DNA of 12,881 nt from JBAROU01 sp049642385 (GTDB lineage: Bacteria > Chloroflexota > Dehalococcoidia > DSTF01 > RBG-16-68-14). Positions 1-8,173 of this stretch are shown piece by piece (the first letter of the stretch is position 1; every line of letters begins with the position of its first letter). The stretch is from positions 1 to 12,881 of the forward strand of contig JBAROU010000030.1 of the NCBI GenBank assembly GCA_049642385.1, read 5' to 3'. Under the pieces are notes generated by a model. The model was not told where the DNA came from, made no database searches, and was given only the letters and a program-made list of their open reading frames with translations. A program made the position numbers and the translations under genes.

Positions 1-27
1 CGGACGACTAGCGCCCACTCCCCTGCC

Positions 28-1269
28 ATGCTTGGCCCCTACCGCGTCCTCGATCTGACGAACGAGCGCGGGCTGCTCTGCGGCCAGATCCTGGGCGACC
101 TCGGCGCTGACGTGATCAGCGTCGAGCCGCCCGGTGGTTCGCCGGCGCGCTTGATCGGCCCGTTCTACAAGGACGAGCCGCACCCGGACCGCTCGCTCTT
201 CTGGTGGGCCTACAACCGCAACAAGCGCAGCATCACACTCGATACCGACACAAGCGAGGGCAAGGAGATTTTCTTAAGCCTCGTCCGGACGGCGCACTTC
301 GTTATCGAGTCCGATGCGCCCGGCACGCTCGCACAGCGCGGCTTCGGCTACGACGACCTCGCTGCGGCCAACCCAGCGCTCGTGTACGTTTCGATCACCC
401 CCTTTGGCCAGAACGGCCCGAAGGCGGGCTACGCCGACAGCGACCTGATCCTGTTCGCCGCGGGCGGCCCGCTGGTCCTCACCGGCGACGACGACCGGCC
501 ACCGGTGCGCGTGAGCGTGCCGCAGGCGTACCTGCATGCCGGCGCGGACGCCGCCGTGGGCGCGCTGATCGCGCACCACGAGCGGCAGCGCTCCGGTCGC
601 GGCCAGCATGTCGACGTGTCGGCGCAGCAGGCCGTTATGCAGGCAACGTTCTCGACGCCGCTCAGCATGGCATACGGCTGGCCCGCGACGCGCCGCCTTG
701 CCGGCGGCTTCCGCTACGGCCCGCTCGTAATCCCCGGCGTGCACCGCGTGAAGGATGGCTACGTGACGATCACGCTGCTCTTCGGCTCGTCGATCGGGCC
801 GATGACGCGACGGTTGATGGAGTGGGTCTACGATGAAGGCTTCTGCGACGAAGCGACGCGCGACAAAGACTGGATCGCATACGCCGATCTGCTCTTCAGC
901 CGTCAAGAGCCAATGGAGGAGCTGACGCGCATTCAGGACATCGTCGCGGAGTTCCTAAGCACGAAGACGAAGGCCGAGCTGCTCCAGGCAACGCTCGAAC
1001 GCGGGCTGCTCATCGCGCCGATCACAACGGTTGACGACGTCGCGCATAGCGAACAGCTCGCAGCGCGTGGCTACTGGCAAGAGCTTGGGCACCCCGAGCT
1101 AGGAGAGTGCGTACGTTACCCCGGCCCGTTCGCGAAGTTCAGCGCCACGCCGATCGCCTACCGTCGCCGCCCACCCACGGTCGGCGAGCACAACCGCGAG
1201 GTCTACATCGACGAGCTCGACATGAGCGACGAACAGCTCGCCGAGTTGGAGCGGAACGGAGTGGTGTGA
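28..1269 (+). CDS. Class III (CaiB/BaiF) CoA-transferase, apparently non-catalytic subunit
   Basis: A 413-residue protein of the family III CoA-transferases, which move CoA between carboxylic acids in the cytoplasm. The N-terminal RVLDLT...GADVISVEPPGG stretch (residues 6-37), the RNKRSITLDT motif (64-73) and the C-terminal GEHNREV motif are diagnostic, and the length is normal. Aligning by eye to the SGRGQHVDVS segment (189-198) puts Tyr168, in QAYLHAG, where the catalytic Asp of the family (Asp169 of formyl-CoA transferase) should be. This suggests a structural, non-catalytic subunit, as in BbsE of the BbsEF succinyl-CoA:benzylsuccinate transferase. The stop codon overlaps the ATG of the next gene, which keeps the Asp, so the two products probably form a heteromer. 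No clear ribosome site precedes the ATG, but the N-terminus fits the family. The acid substrate is unknown. Confidence 0.9.
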   Translation: MLGPYRVLDLTNERGLLCGQILGDLGADVISVEPPGGSPARLIGPFYKDEPHPDRSLFWWAYNRNKRSITLDTDTSEGKEIFLSLVRTAHFVIESDAPGTLAQRGFGYDDLAAANPALVYVSITPFGQNGPKAGYADSDLILFAAGGPLVLTGDDDRPPVRVSVPQAYLHAGADAAVGALIAHHERQRSGRGQHVDVSAQQAVMQATFSTPLSMAYGWPATRRLAGGFRYGPLVIPGVHRVKDGYVTITLLFGSSIGPMTRRLMEWVYDEGFCDEATRDKDWIAYADLLFSRQEPMEELTRIQDIVAEFLSTKTKAELLQATLERGLLIAPITTVDDVAHSEQLAARGYWQELGHPELGECVRYPGPFAKFSATPIAYRRRPPTVGEHNREVYIDELDMSDEQLAELERNGVV

Positions 1270-2486
1270 TGAGCAGCGATCTCCCGCTCGCTGACCTCAA
1301 GGTGCTTGACTTCATGTGGGTGATGGCCGGCCCGTCCGCGACGCGCACGCTTGCCGATTACGGCGCGACCATCGTTCGCGTCGAGTCCACCAACCGCGTC
1401 GACACCGCGCGCACGATGGCGCCGTTCTTCCAGCAGCAACCCGGCCCGGAGAACTCGGCGCTCTTCCAGAACATGAACGCGGGCAAGCTCGGCCTCACGC
1501 TCGACCTCTCAAAAGACGACGGCCGCGCGGTGATCCACGACCTCGTGCGCTGGGCCGACGTTGTTACCGAGTCGTTCTCGCCGAAAGCGATGCGCGCCTG
1601 GGGCCTCGATTACGAGTCGCTACGTCAGATCAAACCGGACATCGTTATGTTGAGCGCCTGCCTGATGGGCCAGAGCGGCCCCCTCTCGGGCTTCGCGGGC
1701 TTCGGCAGCCTGGCCGCCGCCATCTCCGGCTTCTACGACATCACCGGCTGGCCCGATCGCCCACCCGCTGGCCCCTTCGGCGCGTACACCGACACCGCAG
1801 CGCCGCGCTTCATCGCCGCTGCGATCCTCGCCGCGCTCGACCACCACGAGCGCACTGGCGAGGGCCAGTACATCGACCTGTCACAGTCGGAAGCGGCGCT
1901 CCATTTCCTGGGTCCCGCCCTGCTCGACCACGCGGTCAACGGGCGCTCCCAGACGCGCGTCGGCAATAACGACCCGTATTGCGCGCCGCACGGCGTGTAT
2001 CCTGCGGCGGGCGAGGACACGTGGGTGGCGACCGCTGTAACGACCGACGAGCAGTGGCAGGAGCTCTGCGCCGCGCTCGAGCGGCAGGACCTGGCCGCAG
2101 ACCGGCGTTTCGGAACGGCCGAAGGCCGTGTCTCGCACCGAGAGGAGCTGGACGGCATCGTCGCGGCGTGGACATCGTCGCGAGATGCGCACGAGATCGA
2201 GGCGCTGCTTCAGGCGCGCGGTGTTCCGGCGAGCGTCGCCCAGACGAGCACCGACCTCTACGCGGACCCACAGCTCGCGCAGCGCGGTCACTTCGTCGAG
2301 GTGGCGCACCCGATCCACGGCACTGTCACCGTCGAGTCATCCCACTTCCTGCTCTCGCGCACACCGGCGCGCGTCGAGCGGGCTGCACCCACCTTCGGCG
2401 AGCACAACCAGCACGTGCTTAGCGATATCCTCGGCTATGACGCAGAGCGCATCACGGAGCTGGTGGCTGCGGGCGTGCTGGAGTAG
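1269..2486 (+). CDS. Class III (CaiB/BaiF) CoA-transferase, catalytic subunit
   Basis: A 405-residue family III CoA-transferase. The start is the ATG whose A is the last base of the upstream TGA, with GGAG seven bases before it. A longer in-frame ATG near 1107 lies inside the upstream gene and encodes arginine-rich non-family sequence. Visible motifs are LKVLDFMWVMAGPSATR (10-26), GKLGLTLDL (72-80), ERTGEGQYIDLS (184-195) and the C-terminal FGEHNQ. Asp175, in AYTDTAAPR, aligns with the catalytic Asp that forms the acyl-aspartyl anhydride. Paired with the upstream protein, which lacks this residue, it resembles BbsF-type catalytic subunits. Likely job: activating a carboxylic acid to its CoA thioester with an acyl-CoA donor. 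The stop codon runs directly into a hairpin repeat. The family is certain; the substrate is not. Confidence 0.92.
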   Translation: MSSDLPLADLKVLDFMWVMAGPSATRTLADYGATIVRVESTNRVDTARTMAPFFQQQPGPENSALFQNMNAGKLGLTLDLSKDDGRAVIHDLVRWADVVTESFSPKAMRAWGLDYESLRQIKPDIVMLSACLMGQSGPLSGFAGFGSLAAAISGFYDITGWPDRPPAGPFGAYTDTAAPRFIAAAILAALDHHERTGEGQYIDLSQSEAALHFLGPALLDHAVNGRSQTRVGNNDPYCAPHGVYPAAGEDTWVATAVTTDEQWQELCAALERQDLAADRRFGTAEGRVSHREELDGIVAAWTSSRDAHEIEALLQARGVPASVAQTSTDLYADPQLAQRGHFVEVAHPIHGTVTVESSHFLLSRTPARVERAAPTFGEHNQHVLSDILGYDAERITELVAAGVLE

Positions 2487-2526
2487 GGGCGACCATCCGG
2501 TCGCCCCTCGCGGGCAGCCGCCCGCG
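2485..2526. repeat. Twin-hairpin dispersed-repeat-like element
   Basis: Two perfect inverted repeats stand side by side. The first pairs AGGGGCGACC (2485-2494) with GGTCGCCCCT (2499-2508) around the loop ATCC. The second pairs CGCGGGC (2509-2515) with GCCCGCG (2520-2526) around AGCC. The first stem includes the last two bases of the CoA-transferase stop codon. There is no T-tract, so it is not a typical intrinsic terminator. It looks like a REP-like intergenic element; I recall similar GGGGCGACC-type repeats in other high-GC genomes but cannot check this. It could stall transcription or stabilise the upstream mRNA end. Confidence 0.7.
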
Positions 2527-2546
2527 CCTACGCTCAGGACGACAAT

Positions 2547-2553
2547 GAGGAGG
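2547..2553 (+). promoter_or_regulatory. Ribosome binding site of the SDR gene
   Basis: GAGGAGG lies six bases before the ATG at 2560. It decides between that start and an in-frame ATG at 2545, which would place the Shine-Dalgarno sequence inside the coding region. Confidence 0.8.
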
Positions 2554-2559
2554 CACGCT

Positions 2560-3414
2560 ATGGACACATCCAACGTCATGCTTACGGGGAAGGTCGCGAT
2601 TGTCACGGGCGCTGGGCGTGGGCTCGGCAAGGGCTTCGCGCTCGGCCTGGCCGACTTCGGCGCTCCCGTCGTCCTCGCTGAGCGACGCGAGGATGTCGCC
2701 CGCGCGGTCGAGCACGAGATCCGCGACCGGGGCGGCCGCGCGCTCGCCGTGGTCTGCGATGTGCGCGACGGCGGGCAGGTGCGTCGCATGGTAGAGCAGG
2801 CGGTCAGCGAGTTCGGCGGCGTCGACGTGCTGGTGAACAACGTCGGCGGCATCTACCTCGGGCGCGAACGACCGCCGTCCCTTCCTTTCGTCGAGCAGAC
2901 GGAAGACTATTGGGACGAATCGTACGCGCTCAACCTGAGGACTGTCTTCCTCACCTCCTCCGCCGTCGCGCGACGGATGATTGAGCAAGGGCGCGGCGGC
3001 AGCATTATCAACGTCGCCTCCAGCGAGGCGCTGCGCTGCGCGCCCAACTTCGCGCCGTACAGCGCCTACAAGGCCGCGATGGTGAACTTCACACGCACGC
3101 TCGCGCTGGAGCTGGCGCCGCATAACATCCGCGTGAACTGCATCGCGCCGGACGCCATTCCCACCGAGGGACTGGCGGCGCGCTTCCCCGAGCTCGCGCG
3201 CGACGAGGCGTACCGGCACCACGTCCCGCTCGGCCGAGCGGGCACGGTGGAGGAGGTGGCGAGCGTCGGTGTTTTTCTTGCGTCGCAGCTCTCGTCCTTC
3301 GTTACCGGCGTGACGATCCCGGTCGAGGGCGGCATGCTCGCGGCGGGCGGCTGGCTGCACCACCCCAGCGCCGGCTGGACGACCGACCCGACGACATTCC
3401 GAGACGCCGGCTAG
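2560..3414 (+). CDS. SDR-family NAD(P)-dependent oxidoreductase
   Basis: A 284-residue classical short-chain dehydrogenase/reductase with a Rossmann fold. The cofactor motif TGAGRGLG is at 16-23 and the NNVGG variant of NNAG at 93-97. The catalytic set is Asn125, Ser154, Tyr167 and Lys171 (YSAYK). The acidic residue Glu41 at the end of beta-2 favours NAD over NADP (inference). RVNCIAP (191-197) and the TGVTIPVEGG end motif (249-258) are standard. About 26 residues extend past the usual SDR end (after residue 258), which may close over the active site or aid oligomerisation. It follows the CoA-transferase pair by 73 bases containing a twin hairpin, so co-transcription is likely but may be attenuated. 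A role in oxidising a hydroxyl group of an acid or acyl-CoA intermediate fits the context; the substrate cannot be named. Confidence 0.93.
   Translation: MDTSNVMLTGKVAIVTGAGRGLGKGFALGLADFGAPVVLAERREDVARAVEHEIRDRGGRALAVVCDVRDGGQVRRMVEQAVSEFGGVDVLVNNVGGIYLGRERPPSLPFVEQTEDYWDESYALNLRTVFLTSSAVARRMIEQGRGGSIINVASSEALRCAPNFAPYSAYKAAMVNFTRTLALELAPHNIRVNCIAPDAIPTEGLAARFPELARDEAYRHHVPLGRAGTVEEVASVGVFLASQLSSFVTGVTIPVEGGMLAAGGWLHHPSAGWTTDPTTFRDAG
3411..3414. other. Shared CTAG: overlapping stop codons of convergent genes
   Basis: The palindrome CTAG supplies TAG to the SDR gene on the + strand (3412-3414) and TAG to the oxidoreductase on the - strand (3413-3411). The genes overlap by four bases and leave no room for a separate terminator. 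A GCCGGC pair at 3406-3411 and 3421-3426 could form a six-base-pair stem across the junction in either transcript. Confidence 0.95.
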
Positions 3415-4316
3415 CGGAATGCCGGCATGATCTCGCGGGCGAACGACTCGAGCTTCTCCAGGTGCTCGTCAAGCGATCGCGCTCGGAACGTCGCGGTCAT
3501 GCCCGTTGCGCCGAGAGCGATATACGCAGCGATGTCATCGATGATCTGCTGCCGCGAGCCGTTGAACGGCGCGCGCGCGCCGTCGACGGCATCGTCCATG
3601 AGATCGACGGCGCCTGCCGGCACGACGATGTCAAACGGCGTCGCTCGTTCGTACCTGGGCAGCGAGCGCAGGTACACGATGCGCTCACGCAGTTCGTCAA
3701 ACGTCAGCTCAAAAGGGATCCAGCCGTCGCCCAGCTCGACGGCTCGGCGTGCAGCGCGACGGCTGTTTCCGCCGACCCAGATCGGTATGTGCGGCTGGAC
3801 CGGCCTCGGTGAGAGGTGCACGTCCCAGAAGTCATAGCGTTCGCCGTGGAACGTCGCGGGGTCGTCTGACCAAAGCACCCGGATCGCTCGGACCGCCTCG
3901 TCAGTGGCAGCGCCACGCTCTTCATACGGCGCACCGAGCGCGCGGAACTCGCCGCGCAGGTGGCCCGCGCCGACACCAAGGATTACCCGTCCGCCCGACA
4001 GCCGGTCGAGCGTGCTGTACTGCTTCGCGACCTGGAGCGCGTTGTGGTAAGGCAGCACCAGCACGTGCGTCAGCAGCCGGGTCCGCTGCGTCACGCCGGC
4101 GACGAACGCCAGCGTCGTCGCTGGTTCGTACCACATCGTGCCCATCGAGGAGGCGTAGCGCTGCGGGATGACGACGTGGTCGGAGCAGGGCAGCCAGGCG
4201 TAGCCCAGCTCGTCAGCCTTCCGCGCCACGGCGACGAGCGCGCCGACATCGCCCCTCTCCCACTCGGGCCGGTCGGGCATGTTCTGAGTACCGGGTAGCG
4301 CCGTACCGAATCGCAT
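3411..4316 (-). CDS. LLM-class F420-dependent oxidoreductase
   Basis: A 301-residue luciferase-like TIM-barrel oxidoreductase of the type usually annotated as F420-dependent. The start is set at the ATG giving MRFGTALPGTQN, the usual first beta strand of the family; a longer version adds 14 unrelated residues. Family motifs are SDHVVIP (45-51), LPYHNALQVAKQYSTLDRLS (88-107), GRVILGVGAGHLRGEF (109-124) and PIWVGGNSRRAARRAVELGD (178-197). It would transfer hydride from F420H2, or oxygen with FMNH2, to an unknown substrate. It is transcribed alone, convergent with the SDR gene and divergent from the fused CoA-transferase across 53 bases. The choice between F420 and FMN is inference from family resemblance. 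No clear Shine-Dalgarno sequence precedes this start. Confidence 0.88.
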   Translation of the reverse strand: MRFGTALPGTQNMPDRPEWERGDVGALVAVARKADELGYAWLPCSDHVVIPQRYASSMGTMWYEPATTLAFVAGVTQRTRLLTHVLVLPYHNALQVAKQYSTLDRLSGGRVILGVGAGHLRGEFRALGAPYEERGAATDEAVRAIRVLWSDDPATFHGERYDFWDVHLSPRPVQPHIPIWVGGNSRRAARRAVELGDGWIPFELTFDELRERIVYLRSLPRYERATPFDIVVPAGAVDLMDDAVDGARAPFNGSRQQIIDDIAAYIALGATGMTATFRARSLDEHLEKLESFAREIMPAFR

Positions 4317-4369
4317 CGTCAGACATGCTATGATAGCGTCCGATTCACGCCACAACACAGGGGGAGAAC
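4317..4369. promoter_or_regulatory. Divergent intergenic region with TATGAT -10-like site
   Basis: This 53-base gap separates two divergent starts, so it should hold at least part of the promoters for both. TATGAT (4329-4334) on the + strand differs from the -10 consensus at one base, and the overlapping TATCAT on the - strand does likewise. No convincing -35 lies 16-18 bases from either. GGGGGAG (4360-4366) just before the GTG at 4370 is the likely ribosome site. Confidence 0.35.
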
Positions 4370-6721
4370 GTGACGATCCTTCGCGGACTGCGGGTTATTG
4401 AGATTTCCGGCAACGGCTCGGCCGCGACAGCGGCGAAGCACCTTGCCGATTGGGGCGCTGACGTCACGATCCTGGAGCCACCCGGCGGCACAGCCCTCCG
4501 CGACGAGCCGCCCTACTACGACGTCGACGGCGATCAGCGTAGCGCCACGTGGGCCTGGCTCTCGCGTGGCAAGACCGCGGTGCGTGGGATATCGACCGAC
4601 GACGCCCGCGCGCTGTGCGAGCGCGCCGACGTCGTCCTCGCCGAGCACGAGCTGATCGCGGCGGTGCTCGGCGTCGAGCCATCAGACGTGCAAGCGCGAT
4701 TCGAGGGCAGAACGACGTTCGTGCGCATCGCGCCGTTCGCGCCGGACGGCCCTTACGCTGACTACGGCGCGACGGACCTGGGCGTAAACGCGCTCAGCGG
4801 CTGGTCATCGGTGCTGGGTGAGTACGGCCGTGAGCCGCTCAGCATTGGGCGCGGCATCGTCTGGCGCATCACCGGTCTCTGTGCATTCACTTCAGCGTTG
4901 ATCGCGCTGCGCCACGTACAACAGGGCGGCGTCCCGCAGTTCGTCGAAGTCTCGGCACAGGCGCTCGCCGCATCGATGATCAGCGCGCCGTGGCTGACCA
5001 AGACCCTCGCCGGTCTCCCCTACGAGCGCCACGGCAACCTCTGGCCGCTGGGCGTGATGGAGTGCGCCGACGGCTACGTCGGCTGCCCGCCGCTCACTGC
5101 GGACCACTGGGAGCGCTTGTGCTACCTGCTCAGCATCGCCGATGTGCTGGATGACCCCAAGGGTCGCGATCCGAACTGGCGCATTGCTCACGGCGCGGAA
5201 CTCTACGAGCGCGTAAAGCCCTGGCTGAACGAACGCACGCGCGCCCAGGTCTTCGAGGAGGCGCAGGCGTGGCGGCTGCCATCCGCGTCCGTGCAGACGA
5301 TCGCCGAACGCCTCGACTGCCCGCAGCTCGAGGCGCGCGGCTTCTGGTCGAGCGTCGAGATCGACGGCAAGACCGTGAAGGCACCACGCGTGCCGTACTC
5401 GATCAAGGGCGTCGCGTCGCTCGCCCGGCCGCCGTTGCGCGAAGTCGAGACAGTCGACGTACCAGCGCCGTCCGGCGCACCACGAGGTGCGAGCGGCGCC
5501 AGCGCTCTACCGTTCGAGGGCCTGCGCATCATCGACCTGACAGCGTTCTGGTCCGGGCCCTACGCGACGATGCTCCTGGGCACGCTAGGCGCGGACGTGG
5601 TCAAAATCGAATCGCTGCGCCGGCCCGATCCCTACCGATTCCAGCTTGCGCCGGCGCGCAAGGAACGCTGGTATGAGTGGGGGCCTGTCTTCAACGACTG
5701 CAACTGCGATAAGCGCGCCATCACGCTCGACGTGAGCACTGACGTTGGAAAGGAACTCCTGGAACGGCTGATCGAACAGGCGGACGTGGTGATCAGCAAC
5801 TTCGCGAACCGCGTGATGCCCAACCTGGGCCTGGACAACGAGAGCCTCCTTGAACTCAACCCGCGCGTGATCGCGGTGACGATGCCCGGCTACGGGCCGG
5901 GCGGGCCGTGGGAGGACTACGTCGGTTACGCGATCCCGTTCGAGCAGATGGTGCTCGGGTCGATGAACAGCTATCCGGACGGCATACCGTTCTACGGCGC
6001 CGGCTTCTGCGACCCGATGGTTGGCCTGTACGTCGTCGCAGCGTTGTCGCTTGCGCTGCGCCGACGGGAGGAGACCAACGAGGGCGTCGAAGTCGAGGTG
6101 CCCCAGTGCGAACTGCTCGACAGCCTCTTCGCGCCTGAGCAGATCGCCGTCCAGCACGGCGCACCAATGCCCTCGCGGCGCGGCAACAAGCATGAGTGGA
6201 TGGCGCCTCACGACGCCTACCGCACAGCCGGCGATGACGCGTGGATCACCATCGCCGTATCGTCGGACGCGGAGTTCGCCGCACTGGCTCGTGAGCTGGG
6301 CTTGCCGGATCTGGCCATGGAGGATCGTTTCGCAACGGTCGACGCGCGCAAGGAGAACGAGGCAGCGCTCGACGAGCGCGTCGCGACCGCTGTGCGCGAG
6401 CGTCATGCCATCGAGCTGGAGCGCGCATTGCAGTCGGCGGGCGTGAAGGCCTGTCGTGTCGTGAAGGGCTACGCGCTGCCGCAGGATGACAACCTGCGCC
6501 ACATCGGCTTCTTCGAGGACGTGGCGCGCGAGGTCACCGGCACGCACGCGTTCAAGACGTGGCCGTTTCGCTTCACGGATATCGACACGTCACACAAGCG
6601 GCCGCCGCCCCTGCTGGGCGAACACAACCGAGAGGTGCTCACCAGCGTCGGCGTGACTGACGAAGAACTAGCGCACCTGGAGGCGGACGGCGTCATCGGC
6701 TACAAGCTACCGACAGGCTAG
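4370..6721 (+). CDS. Fused double-domain CaiB/BaiF CoA-transferase (inactive-active tandem)
   Basis: A 783-residue protein made of two class III CoA-transferase domains, about 1-360 and 382-783, joined by a Pro/Ala/Gly/Ser-rich linker (361-381). It starts at GTG after GGGGGAG. Domain 1 begins LRGLRVIEIS and carries GADVTILEPPGG (29-40), but Trp165 (IVWRITG) sits where the catalytic Asp belongs. Domain 2 begins FEGLRIIDLT, has GADVVKIE (407-414) and the C-terminal LLGEHNREV motif, and keeps the aspartate as Asp548 (GFCDPMVG). So one half is probably structural and the other catalytic, in the same order as the split pair at 28-2486. Double-length members of the family are known. Likely function: CoA transfer to an unidentified acid from the same catabolic pathway. 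Its stop shares a CTAG with the amidohydrolase. Confidence 0.93.
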   Translation: MTILRGLRVIEISGNGSAATAAKHLADWGADVTILEPPGGTALRDEPPYYDVDGDQRSATWAWLSRGKTAVRGISTDDARALCERADVVLAEHELIAAVLGVEPSDVQARFEGRTTFVRIAPFAPDGPYADYGATDLGVNALSGWSSVLGEYGREPLSIGRGIVWRITGLCAFTSALIALRHVQQGGVPQFVEVSAQALAASMISAPWLTKTLAGLPYERHGNLWPLGVMECADGYVGCPPLTADHWERLCYLLSIADVLDDPKGRDPNWRIAHGAELYERVKPWLNERTRAQVFEEAQAWRLPSASVQTIAERLDCPQLEARGFWSSVEIDGKTVKAPRVPYSIKGVASLARPPLREVETVDVPAPSGAPRGASGASALPFEGLRIIDLTAFWSGPYATMLLGTLGADVVKIESLRRPDPYRFQLAPARKERWYEWGPVFNDCNCDKRAITLDVSTDVGKELLERLIEQADVVISNFANRVMPNLGLDNESLLELNPRVIAVTMPGYGPGGPWEDYVGYAIPFEQMVLGSMNSYPDGIPFYGAGFCDPMVGLYVVAALSLALRRREETNEGVEVEVPQCELLDSLFAPEQIAVQHGAPMPSRRGNKHEWMAPHDAYRTAGDDAWITIAVSSDAEFAALARELGLPDLAMEDRFATVDARKENEAALDERVATAVRERHAIELERALQSAGVKACRVVKGYALPQDDNLRHIGFFEDVAREVTGTHAFKTWPFRFTDIDTSHKRPPPLLGEHNREVLTSVGVTDEELAHLEADGVIGYKLPTG
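6718..6721. other. Shared CTAG: second pair of overlapping convergent stops
   Basis: CTAG, within the palindrome GGCTAGCC (6716-6723), ends the fused CoA-transferase on the + strand (TAG 6719-6721) and the amidohydrolase on the - strand (TAG 6720-6718). It is the same arrangement as at 3411-3414. There is no intergenic terminator. Confidence 0.95.
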
Positions 6722-8163
6722 CCGCCAGCAGCAGCCCGCACCACATCCTTCGCGGCTGACTCGACCGGTGTACCGTCGAAGAAGTGCGGGTTCATGCCGG
6801 CGTGCAGTCGCACCGGGTTCGCGAAGACGAAGTCGCGGTAGTCCGCCGCACTGAGCAGCCCCATATCAACGAGCTGGTGGCTCTCCAGCAGCACCGTCGA
6901 TATCTCCGGCACGTCCCAGTGGCCGATGTCCGAGCTGAAGAACGGGCTCAGTCGCAGCCCGAAGTCGTTGCCCTTGCCATCAAGCGCCCGGTAGACGCTC
7001 GTATCGTCCGCTTCGCAGCCGAAGAAAAAGCGCCGCCCAAACATGTCGACGAGGTCATGCTCGTCGCTCAGCAGGCTGAGCGCGAACTCATCGAGCGAGC
7101 CCTTGTCGGACCCGCCGCGGCGGTCCGTCGCGCCGCCACCGGGATTCGGTACGACTTGCTCATCGTCGAGCTGGCCGTATTGAGCGCAGAGCTGGTTCAG
7201 CAGATCGAGGTCGATGCGCGCCGGGTCGTAATTGCCGATACCCTCGGCGCTGCGCTTTTCGAAATGCTCGTGCAAGCCGTGGAGCGCATCGCAGGCCCAA
7301 CCGGCGCCGCCCTCCAGAAACCCGAAGTGCAGATCGCGATGACGTTGGGCCACGCCACCGAGCACCAGCGAGAGGCAAAGATCGATCTGCTGCGCGGCGT
7401 GGCCCATGATGTGGTTGTACATGTAGTTCGTCGGCGAACGGCGCGGCAGCGGCAGGTAGCGATTGCCCGGCGCGCCGTGTGCCGTCACCGCCAATGTATG
7501 CTTCTCGAACGCCTGCCAGACCGGCTCGTAGTCGTGGAAGCTGTCCAGGCCGTAGCAATCGAAGTAGAACGCGCCGGGGAACGCTTCCGGATGCTCCCGC
7601 TCAAGCGCCGGGATGGGGCGCGTGACGCCGGCCGGGATCACCGCGATCTTCAGGCCCAGCGTTTCGACGACGTACCCGACCTCGTCCACGGCCTCTTCCG
7701 GCGAGTGCATCGGGATCATGGCCACCGCGGCCATACGGTCCCGATAGGGCGCGGTCAGCTCGGCGTTCATGGTGTTCAGCGCGCGCAACGCTGTGCGGCG
7801 CACCTTCTCGTCCTGGATCGTCGGGAGCACAAGGCCAAGGCTCGGATAAAGGATCACGAAGTCGAGACCAAGCTCGTCGAGGCGCTCGTAGAGCAGCTTC
7901 GGAAGCATCACCGCCGCGAGATCACGGGTGTTCGTCGTCGTCCCCCACCAGGGCATGCGCGGGTCGCCACGCTCACGGTCGCCTTTGGAGAAGATCGGGC
8001 GTTCGCGTAGCTCGCGCACGAAGCGCTCCGGCATGTCGTCGCCGCCGACCTTTGCCAGGTAGCGCATGAACAGCGGGAACGACTCGACGATGTGGCCATC
8101 GCCATCGACGACCGGGTGGTCGAGCTTCGATCGTAGCTTCTTGACGTCCGCGGCGGCGGTCAT
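6718..8163 (-). CDS. Amidohydrolase family (PF04909-like) metal-dependent hydrolase
   Basis: A 481-residue TIM-barrel enzyme of the amidohydrolase-2 type, a family that hydrolyses or decarboxylates ring-derived acids with a divalent metal. The start giving MTAAADVKK is chosen because GAGGG lies seven bases before it; the longer frame upstream overlaps the dehydrogenase gene. Near the N-terminus DGDGH (20-24) is the Asp-x-His metal motif. Further on come His229 (TAHGAP), LEGGAGW (283-289) and SSDIGHWD (about 410-417), which carries the likely catalytic Asp412. It is the last gene of a three-gene operon, ten bases after the dehydrogenase stop, and that TGA is part of its ribosome site. In context it may hydrolyse or decarboxylate an oxidised intermediate. 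Substrate and metal are unknown. Confidence 0.88.
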   Translation of the reverse strand: MTAAADVKKLRSKLDHPVVDGDGHIVESFPLFMRYLAKVGGDDMPERFVRELRERPIFSKGDRERGDPRMPWWGTTTNTRDLAAVMLPKLLYERLDELGLDFVILYPSLGLVLPTIQDEKVRRTALRALNTMNAELTAPYRDRMAAVAMIPMHSPEEAVDEVGYVVETLGLKIAVIPAGVTRPIPALEREHPEAFPGAFYFDCYGLDSFHDYEPVWQAFEKHTLAVTAHGAPGNRYLPLPRRSPTNYMYNHIMGHAAQQIDLCLSLVLGGVAQRHRDLHFGFLEGGAGWACDALHGLHEHFEKRSAEGIGNYDPARIDLDLLNQLCAQYGQLDDEQVVPNPGGGATDRRGGSDKGSLDEFALSLLSDEHDLVDMFGRRFFFGCEADDTSVYRALDGKGNDFGLRLSPFFSSDIGHWDVPEISTVLLESHQLVDMGLLSAADYRDFVFANPVRLHAGMNPHFFDGTPVESAAKDVVRAAAGG

Positions 8164-8173
8164 GTCGTGGCCC

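Noticed and set aside
1..27. GAC GAC TAG at 3-11 as the end of an upstream gene.
   Set aside because: Only two sense codons are visible, too little to support a gene.
2452..3363. A 303-codon - strand open frame.
   Set aside because: It is opposite the SDR gene, whose cofactor and YxxxK motifs are intact; the antisense protein is Arg/Ala-rich with no family features.
3406..3426. GCCGGC inverted repeat as an intrinsic terminator at the SDR/oxidoreductase junction.
   Set aside because: Only a six-base stem with a nine-base loop and no T-tract on either strand; such GC palindromes are common at this base composition.
5585..6547. A 320-codon - strand open frame.
   Set aside because: It lies opposite domain 2 of the fused CoA-transferase and shows no recognisable domain; it is a product of high GC.
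6784..8010. A 408-codon + strand open frame rich in Arg, Val and Ala.
   Set aside because: It is the antisense shadow of the amidohydrolase gene, which has clear family motifs; the shadow has none.
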